NCBI GenBank assembly: GCA_002869465.1
Contig: PKSW01000244.1
Location: 1-11,713, forward strand
Length of the DNA stretch: 11,713 nt
Origin: Marinilabiliales bacterium
Lineage (GTDB): Bacteria; Bacteroidota; Bacteroidia; Bacteroidales; F082
Direction: 5' to 3'
In this document: positions 6,488 to 11,713 of the stretch, piece by piece
How the letters are laid out: each line of letters starts with the position of its first letter
Position numbering within the stretch: the first letter of the stretch is position 1
The notes under the pieces: generated by a model
What the model was told of the DNA's origin: nothing
Seen by the model: the letters and a program-made list of their open reading frames with translations, nothing else
The model's database searches: none
Made by a program: the position numbers and the translations under genes

Positions 6488-8914
6488 TTATGTGTTATCA
6501 TTCTTATTCATATCAAGGTCTTTCAAAAACTGTTCCAAAGCCATTTCATTCGCCACTTTAACTTCCCTGGCTTTGCTGCCTTCAAAAGGTCCCACAATTC
6601 CGGCAGCTTCCAATTGATCAATAATTCTTCCAGCACGGTTGTATCCCAATTTCAATTTTCGCTGCAACAATGAAGTCGAACCCTGTTGTGTCTGAACTAT
6701 AATCCTGGCCGCATCTTCAAAAAGTTCATCCCTGTCATTCGGGTCAAAATCATTTTTAGAATCCACTTCCTCATCATAATATTCAGGCAAATGGTACGCA
6801 TCAGGATAAGCCCGCTGTGCCCCGATAAAGTCAGTTACACTATCCACTTCGGGTGTGTCAATAAAAGCGCATTGCAAACGGATCAGATCGTTTCCTGTTG
6901 ATAGCAGCATATCTCCCCTACCCACCAACTGGTCAGCACCTCCTGTATCAAGGATAGTTCGTGAATCAATCTTTGAAATAACGCGGAATGCAATCCTCGC
7001 CGGGAAATTTGCCTTAATGGTGCCTGTAATAATATTAACTGATGGCCTTTGTGTGGCAATGATCAGGTGAATACCTACAGCCCTTGCCAACTGCGCCAGC
7101 CTTGTTATGGGGCCCTCCACTTCTTTTCCGGCCGTCATGATCAAGTCAGCAAACTCATCCACGACCAGCACAAAATAAGGCAGATAGCGGTGGCCATGTG
7201 TAGGATTCAATTTGCGGGCAATGAATTTTGTATTGTATTCCTTGATATTTCTTACCTGGGCATCTTTCAGCAACTCATACCTGTTGTCCATTTCAATACC
7301 CAGTGAGTTCAGTGTTCTTACCACTTTTCTGGTATCGGTAATAATCGCTTCTTCCGAATCAGGTAATTTGGCCAGGTAATGCCTTTCAATTTTAGAGTAT
7401 AGTGTTAACTCCACCTTTTTGGGATCGACCAGGATGAATTTCAATTCTGCCGGATGTTTCTTATACAACAATGAAGCGATAATGGCATTCAATCCTACCG
7501 ATTTCCCCTGACCTGTGGCTCCTGCCATAAGGATATGTGGCATTTTCGCCAGATCGGCTACATAACTTTCATTAGACACCGTCTTTCCCAATCCGAAAGG
7601 TAATTCAAATTTGTTGTTTTGAAAACGGTCGGACGCCAATATAGAACGCATAGAGACAATTGTAGGGTTTTTATTCGGCACTTCAATACCAACTGTTCCT
7701 TTGCCTGGTATGGGTGCAATGATCCGGATACCCATTGCTGAAAGGCTAAGGGCAATATCATCTTCAAGATTTTTAATCTTCGAAATGCGGATTCCGGGTG
7801 CCGGTACAATTTCATAGAGCGTAATAGTTGGGCCAATGGTCGCTTTAATTTTTGTAATACTGATGGAGTAATGATTCAGCGTTTCAACGATCTTATTCTT
7901 ATTGGCTTCCAGTTCTTCTTTATCTACCCTGATATCTCCATCATCATATTCACTGAGTAACTCCAACGGAGGCATTTTAAAATCCGGCAAATCAAGCGTG
8001 GGATCAAAAGAAGTATCGAGCCCAAAATGCTCACCGGGTTTTAATTTATCTGACTTTTCTTCAGTAATAGGTTTTTCGATTGTTAATTCTATATCTTCTT
8101 TTTCCGATTCTTCTGTTCTCTTATTTTCAATGCTTTGATCTAATTCTATTTTGAATGAATTATTATCCTGTTTATTGGGTTTGACATTTTCAAAATCAGA
8201 TTCGTCATCATCCACAGCAAACTCAACCGTATTATAAATATCTTCCTTCGCGGTATTGATTTCATTTTCTATCTGATCATCTTTTTTTATTAAAAATTTT
8301 AATTTACTAAACGAAAACCTGAAATCAATCAATATAAATATGGTTGGCACTAAAATAATGAGTAAAATCAATCCTACTGGTCCCAGGTATTCTGTCAACC
8401 AAATATTCAACTGGTTGCCTGTAATTCCACCCAAACTATTCCAGGGATGTTCGGAAAATATTTTATTCAAAATCAATGGCAGCCACAGCAATCCTATCAC
8501 GATGACCTGAAACCACACCCATAAACTGAACATTCTGATCTTTGCCATCAGCTTCAGTCCGATACTGAATAGCAGTAATGGTAAAAAGAATGCACCGATC
8601 CCTGCTGCTTTTACCATATAACCTGATATCCAAACGCCGACGCTGCCGGTCCAGTTCTTTACAATTTCCGTGTGATCTTTGAAATCTTGTACATCTGCTT
8701 CAAACCAGTTGACAAAGAATGAGATAATGGCCAACAACAGGTAAACGGAAACGACTAGAAATACAAACCCGAAAATCCTTCTTACCCTGGGGTCGACAGG
8801 TTTTCTTTCACGCGAAGCAGATTTCGTTTTTCTGACAGGCCTTGTCTTATCTTTTCTCAGCTTGGGCTTATACTTGAGTTTATTGGTTTTGATCTTATTG
8901 GCTCTGGACGACAT
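6488..8914 (-). CDS. ftsK: DNA translocase FtsK/SpoIIIE
   Basis: Septum-anchored ATP-driven DNA pump that clears and aligns chromosome termini at division and activates XerCD recombination at dif. The 808-residue protein has a basic N-terminal tail (1-46), about four membrane helices (47-70, 100-122, 130-150 and 178-198) and an acidic low-complexity linker (210-300). The alpha/beta motor follows from about 330, with Walker A GATGQGKS (465-472), Walker B VLVVDE (582-587), RLAQLARAVGIHLIIATQRP (605-624) and RVISKIDSRTILD (644-656). The C-terminal gamma winged helix is at about 730-785. Its recognition helix GYNRAGRIIDQLE (757-769) keeps the Asn and Arg that read KOPS in E. coli FtsK, with Asp in place of Glu. 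The linker is short compared with E. coli FtsK, as is normal here. It is first in an operon with lolA. Confidence 0.97.
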   Translation of the reverse strand: MSSRANKIKTNKLKYKPKLRKDKTRPVRKTKSASRERKPVDPRVRRIFGFVFLVVSVYLLLAIISFFVNWFEADVQDFKDHTEIVKNWTGSVGVWISGYMVKAAGIGAFFLPLLLFSIGLKLMAKIRMFSLWVWFQVIVIGLLWLPLILNKIFSEHPWNSLGGITGNQLNIWLTEYLGPVGLILLIILVPTIFILIDFRFSFSKLKFLIKKDDQIENEINTAKEDIYNTVEFAVDDDESDFENVKPNKQDNNSFKIELDQSIENKRTEESEKEDIELTIEKPITEEKSDKLKPGEHFGLDTSFDPTLDLPDFKMPPLELLSEYDDGDIRVDKEELEANKNKIVETLNHYSISITKIKATIGPTITLYEIVPAPGIRISKIKNLEDDIALSLSAMGIRIIAPIPGKGTVGIEVPNKNPTIVSMRSILASDRFQNNKFELPFGLGKTVSNESYVADLAKMPHILMAGATGQGKSVGLNAIIASLLYKKHPAELKFILVDPKKVELTLYSKIERHYLAKLPDSEEAIITDTRKVVRTLNSLGIEMDNRYELLKDAQVRNIKEYNTKFIARKLNPTHGHRYLPYFVLVVDEFADLIMTAGKEVEGPITRLAQLARAVGIHLIIATQRPSVNIITGTIKANFPARIAFRVISKIDSRTILDTGGADQLVGRGDMLLSTGNDLIRLQCAFIDTPEVDSVTDFIGAQRAYPDAYHLPEYYDEEVDSKNDFDPNDRDELFEDAARIIVQTQQGSTSLLQRKLKLGYNRAGRIIDQLEAAGIVGPFEGSKAREVKVANEMALEQFLKDLDMNKNDNT

Positions 8915-8935
8915 TAATTACTACTTTATGTAACG

Positions 8936-8943
8936 CAAAAATA
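8936..8943 (-). promoter_or_regulatory. Possible -7 promoter element for ftsK-lolA
   Basis: TATTTTTG on the minus strand matches the Bacteroidota -7 consensus TAnnTTTG and lies 21 bp before the ftsK ATG. The only upstream TTG is 10 bp away, too close for a normal -33 box, so support is partial. It falls in the 132-bp gap after lepB (8915-9046), where no clear terminator was found, so ftsK may also receive readthrough from lepB. Confidence 0.35.
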
Positions 8944-9046
8944 GTAAAAAGAACAACCTGAATACAGCTAAAAACCATGTATTCCTGTATGATTTGCATG
9001 AACGTTTTTACAGGATGATACGGAGGTTATTTCCGTGAATATAAAT

Positions 9047-10561
9047 TTACTTTACAATCGAGAATAAGCGGTTCCACCTGATCTTTCCATCGAATAATGA
9101 TTTGTTTTTATCCAAAGAAAGCCATATGAATTCCGCTTTACCAACAATATGATCTTCAGGGACAAAACCCCAAAACCGTGAATCAGCAGAATTGTGCCTG
9201 TTATCGCCCATCATCCAATAATAATCCATCCGGGGTGTGTATTCAGTTACGCTTTTTCCATTAATTATAATCTTTTCTCCATCCACTTTTAATTCATTTC
9301 CTTCATAAGTAACAATGAGTCTCTCATATAAAGGTAGGTTTTCCTTGGTCAGCGGGATGGAAACATTTTTTTGAGGGATATAAATCGGACCGAAATTATC
9401 CCGATTCCATTTATAATCAGCGTTATGAGGGAAAATATCTGGATTCCATTCACCTGCAGGTTCATTCATTACTTCAATGTTTTTAACAATCGGTAATTTC
9501 TCCAGCTCTTTTTTTGCTTCATCTGTCAGAACATAAATAAACTGCCCGGGCACATTGGTTCGTGTTCCTTCCGTAATCTCCAAACGATCCAGCACAATTG
9601 AATTGATACTTGAACCATCGGTTTGAACAATGTATTGATACTGCAATTTTTCAGGATTTTCAACAGCTTTATCATTTATATACACCTGTCTGTTAATAAT
9701 TTGCAGCGTGTCTCCATGTTTGCCAATACATCTTTTTACGTAATTTTCCCGTTTATCTACCGGACGAACGACGATATCTCCAAAATTACGCTTATCAGTC
9801 CAAACCCTTTCCCTGCCATATTGATTCACCAGCACATAATAGCTTACATTGCTCTGAAACCTGGTAGAAACCGTATCCCCTTCCGGATAGTTAAAAACAA
9901 CGGCATCATTCCTGTCGACATTGCTAAAGCCAGGAAAACGATAATAGGGCAACTTGATCCACTCAACATACGACTTTGTTGAAGTAGTTAAAGGCAATGT
10001 ATGATGCACAAAAGGAAAGGCGATAGGTGTGTTGGGAACCTTCGGACCGTAATTTATCTTACTTACAAATAAATAATCGCCCACAAGCAATGATTTTTCC
10101 ATTGAAGAAGTAGGAATGGTGTATGCTTCGAGTAAAAATGTACGGATAATAGTGGCCGCAACAACAGCAAAAATGATTGCATCAACCCACTCACGAACAA
10201 AGCCTTTTTTTATTTCCTGCCTGTCGTCAGGATCAACATATAATTCATCACTTTTAAAACCCAGGTAGGGCAGATAAATAAATGGAACCACTACCGCAAC
10301 AAATTGCTCCCAAAGCCTAAACTTATTAAAACATTTTACCAGTTCAACAAGCATCAGCATATACATGAAAACATTCAAAAAAGGCACTAAAAGCAGTGCG
10401 TACCACCACATGGGCTTTTTGATAATTTTGAGAAAGATATAAAGGTTGTAAAAAGGGATGAGTGTTTGCCATCCATTTTTTCCGGCCTTATCAAAAAGCA
10501 ACCAGGCAAAGATGGTTGGTATTGTAAACGACAGGGGTAATAAAATAAATAATGAAAGCAT
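9047..10561 (-). CDS. lepB: Signal peptidase I with N-terminal DUF5684-like membrane domain
   Basis: Membrane-bound serine/lysine protease that removes signal peptides from exported proteins at the outer face of the inner membrane. Residues 1-102 form a DUF5684-like domain (FDKAGKNGWQTLIPFYNLY at 23-41 and several hydrophobic helices), then a membrane helix at 124-143 and the catalytic region. The nucleophile is Ser153 in PTSSMEKSLLVGDYLF, the general base is Lys276 in YVKRCIG, followed by KHGD, and the box E motif is GDNRHNSADSRFWGFVPE (452-469). Between the base and box E lies a long insertion (about 300-440) not present in short Gram-positive enzymes; 504 residues is typical for Bacteroidota LepB. 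The ATG at 10561 opens straight into the first helix. It follows dapB and a small lipoprotein gene on the same strand, the common dapB-lepB neighbourhood of this phylum. Confidence 0.95.
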   Translation of the reverse strand: MLSLFILLPLSFTIPTIFAWLLFDKAGKNGWQTLIPFYNLYIFLKIIKKPMWWYALLLVPFLNVFMYMLMLVELVKCFNKFRLWEQFVAVVVPFIYLPYLGFKSDELYVDPDDRQEIKKGFVREWVDAIIFAVVAATIIRTFLLEAYTIPTSSMEKSLLVGDYLFVSKINYGPKVPNTPIAFPFVHHTLPLTTSTKSYVEWIKLPYYRFPGFSNVDRNDAVVFNYPEGDTVSTRFQSNVSYYVLVNQYGRERVWTDKRNFGDIVVRPVDKRENYVKRCIGKHGDTLQIINRQVYINDKAVENPEKLQYQYIVQTDGSSINSIVLDRLEITEGTRTNVPGQFIYVLTDEAKKELEKLPIVKNIEVMNEPAGEWNPDIFPHNADYKWNRDNFGPIYIPQKNVSIPLTKENLPLYERLIVTYEGNELKVDGEKIIINGKSVTEYTPRMDYYWMMGDNRHNSADSRFWGFVPEDHIVGKAEFIWLSLDKNKSLFDGKIRWNRLFSIVK

Positions 10562-10638
10562 GTTTCCGTTTTAAAATTATTTGCAAGATAACTTTGATCA
10601 GCTAATATTCAAGTTAAATTTTGTTAAGAATGAAGCGG

Positions 10639-10646
10639 CAAAACTA
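10639..10646 (-). promoter_or_regulatory. Possible -7 promoter element for lepB
   Basis: TAGTTTTG on the minus strand matches TAnnTTTG. A TTTG (10670-10673) lies 23 bp upstream, a little further than the usual spacing of about 19. It would give a leader of about 70 nt before the lepB ATG. It falls in the 149-bp gap 10562-10710, which otherwise shows nothing I recognise. Confidence 0.35.
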
Positions 10647-10710
10647 ATAAGATTTGTTAATGGATTTGACAAATATGACATGGGAAAATATAAGAAGCCA
10701 TTGACCCTCA

Positions 10711-11163
10711 TTATTCTTCTGAGATTGTATACATAAATTCATACTTATCCAGATTGAAAACCACACCACCTGATTGCGCTTCAGCATTGAATATGGATAA
10801 GTCGTAAGTGAGTTTTTTTTGAATCAGTTCGCGACAGGGATCATCATCGGTCAATTTTAGCAGTAATGAATTGCGATGTGGCATAACAGTTAAAAACTGA
10901 GGTTTATAAAACATTTCAAACTTTACATCGCCGCATCCACCACTATATGTGATAAATACAAAAAGAGTCTGATCTTTCATGGCAATGGAATCAATATTGA
11001 AATAATCGGTTTTCAGGCTATCCGATGGAAGCGTATATAAACTAATTTTATCTGACGCGGGTTTTACGATTTGGTTGGCCTCTGTTGTTTTTTTTGTCCC
11101 CTTGCAGGAAAAGAATAAAAATCCTAGCATCAATAATGTGACGAATGTTGTAATTATTCTCAT
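10711..11163 (-). CDS. Putative lipoprotein of unknown function
   Basis: Protein of 150 residues with a lipoprotein-type leader: MRIITTFVTLLMLGFLFFSC, where Cys20 would be lipidated, followed by the linker KGTKKTTEANQ. The leader has Phe at -3, unlike the strict E. coli lipobox, but LFFSCK-type ends are common in Bacteroidota. The mature part is beta-rich and carries two further cysteines, in SGGCGDVKFEMFY (C77) and DDDPCRELIQKKLTYDLS (C110), spaced so that they might form a disulfide. This SGGC...C.ELI...L.YDLS layout recurs in uncharacterised Bacteroidota lipoproteins as far as I recall; I cannot name a function. It starts 4 bp after the dapB stop, so it is very likely co-transcribed. Expected location: periplasm or outer membrane. 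Confidence 0.75.
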   Translation of the reverse strand: MRIITTFVTLLMLGFLFFSCKGTKKTTEANQIVKPASDKISLYTLPSDSLKTDYFNIDSIAMKDQTLFVFITYSGGCGDVKFEMFYKPQFLTVMPHRNSLLLKLTDDDPCRELIQKKLTYDLSIFNAEAQSGGVVFNLDKYEFMYTISEE

Positions 11164-11167
11164 AGTT

Positions 11168-11713
11168 TTAATAGTTGAGCAGATCTTCCATGGTAAAAAT
11201 ACCTTTTTTATCTTTTACAAATGCGGCCGCCAGCAGAGCCCCCTGCGCAAAAGCCGCTCTGTTTTTCGCTTTATGAATGAGTTCAATCTTATCAACATCC
11301 GACTTATAACTCACTTTATGCTTGCCGGTTACTTTTCCTTTTCTTTTAGAAATGATGGATAATTCAGATGGATCATCTGACGTTTTGTTTACCCATAATT
11401 TTAAACTATCCAAGTACAGAATAATATCGTCTCCAACTTTTATGGCCGTGCCACTGGGCGCATCAATCTTCTGGATATGATGTGTTTCTTTAACTTTCAC
11501 TTTGTATCCGTCTACCTGATTCATGATACGGGCCAGTTCCCGGTTGATTCTAAAAAAGATATTGACCCCGATGCTAAAATTGGGCGCATAAAAAAGTGTT
11601 GCCTCCATTTCTGTGCATTTTTTCCTGACCATTTCCAGTTGATCGTACCATCCCGTTGTTCCAGTAACCACAGGTTTATTCAGTGCAAAAGACCTTAAAA
11701 TTATCTCAACTGC
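11168..11713 (-). CDS. dapB: 4-hydroxy-tetrahydrodipicolinate reductase (5' partial)
   Basis: NAD(P)H-dependent cytoplasmic enzyme of the lysine/diaminopimelate pathway, reducing hydroxy-tetrahydrodipicolinate to tetrahydrodipicolinate and so supplying DAP for peptidoglycan and lysine. The frame runs to the right edge; the apparent GTG start at 11671 is an internal Val, since the 14 upstream codons read ...ALNKP before VVTGTTGW, a conserved DapB segment. Of the 181 visible residues, APNFSIGVN (43-51), the catalytic HHIQKIDAPSGTA (78-90) with its His and Lys, and the C-terminal KNRAAFAQGALLAAAFV complete the family pattern. The N-terminal Rossmann part with the dinucleotide motif, about 60-70 residues, lies outside the window. 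The lipoprotein gene follows after 4 bp. Confidence 0.95.
   Translation of the reverse strand, partial: AVEIILRSFALNKPVVTGTTGWYDQLEMVRKKCTEMEATLFYAPNFSIGVNIFFRINRELARIMNQVDGYKVKVKETHHIQKIDAPSGTAIKVGDDIILYLDSLKLWVNKTSDDPSELSIISKRKGKVTGKHKVSYKSDVDKIELIHKAKNRAAFAQGALLAAAFVKDKKGIFTMEDLLNY

Noticed and set aside
6686..7306. Overlapping plus-strand open frames of about 70-85 codons opposite ftsK
   Set aside because: They are antisense to the conserved FtsK motor domain, show no recognisable family pattern and have no promoter or ribosome site.
7558..7836. 92-codon minus-strand frame inside ftsK
   Set aside because: Out of frame with ftsK, which is intact across this stretch; no recognisable product.
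9009..9036. Terminator for lepB
   Set aside because: Only a 5-bp stem (ACGGA/TCCGT, 9020-9036) without a U-run, and a 7-bp inverted repeat (8983-8989 with 9009-9015) with a 19-nt loop; neither is convincing.
9623..9982. 119-codon plus-strand open frame opposite lepB
   Set aside because: Antisense shadow of the conserved signal peptidase coding sequence, with no independent support.
11669..11671. GTG as a start codon for dapB
   Set aside because: The frame continues to the window edge with conserved DapB residues before it, so this is an internal valine.
1..11713. Mobile elements, phage genes, CRISPR arrays, defence islands, tRNA or rRNA genes
   Set aside because: No transposase or integrase motifs, direct repeat arrays or RNA gene signatures were seen; nearly all the sequence is explained by housekeeping genes.

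Overview
The window reads as ordinary chromosomal DNA of a Bacteroidota bacterium; the order or genus cannot be fixed from sequence alone. The evidence is a Rho with the phylum-typical low-complexity polar N-terminal extension, a signal peptidase I fused to an N-terminal DUF5684-like membrane domain, an Mpl-type Mur ligase paralogue, AT-rich DNA, weak Shine-Dalgarno sequences and TAnnTTTG-like -7 promoter elements ahead of minus-strand operons. No tRNA, rRNA, insertion sequence, CRISPR array or phage gene was seen.

Layout. (1) Positions 2-1216, plus strand: rho, cut at its 5' end by the window edge, followed by a strong intrinsic terminator and a perfect 32-bp palindrome. (2) Positions 1298-5344, minus strand: a tightly packed five-gene operon, in transcription order a small thiamine-binding-like protein, a PnuC-family vitamin transporter, a nicotinamide riboside kinase-like ATPase, a GT4 glycosyltransferase and an Mpl-like peptidoglycan ligase. 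Junctions are TAA|ATG, an 8-bp overlap, an ATGA overlap and a 12-bp gap. (3) Positions 5420-5818, plus strand: a lone DUF423-like small membrane protein. (4) Positions 5840-8914, minus strand: ftsK followed after 3 bp by lolA, which is interrupted by an in-frame TAG. (5) Positions 9047-10561, minus strand: lepB. (6) Positions 10711-11713, minus strand: a small putative lipoprotein 4 bp behind dapB, which runs off the right edge.

The genes serve core envelope and cell-cycle functions: diaminopimelate synthesis (dapB), peptidoglycan recycling or ligation (mpl), protein export (lepB), lipoprotein trafficking (lolA), chromosome segregation (ftsK), transcription termination (rho) and NAD or vitamin salvage (pnuC with a riboside kinase).

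No clearly new system is present. The observations most worth checking are the amber codon splitting lolA (the reading frame continues for 65 family-like residues to a proper stop and a hairpin), the perfect palindrome at the end of mpl, and the ambiguous vitamin specificity of the thiamine-binding/PnuC/kinase cluster.
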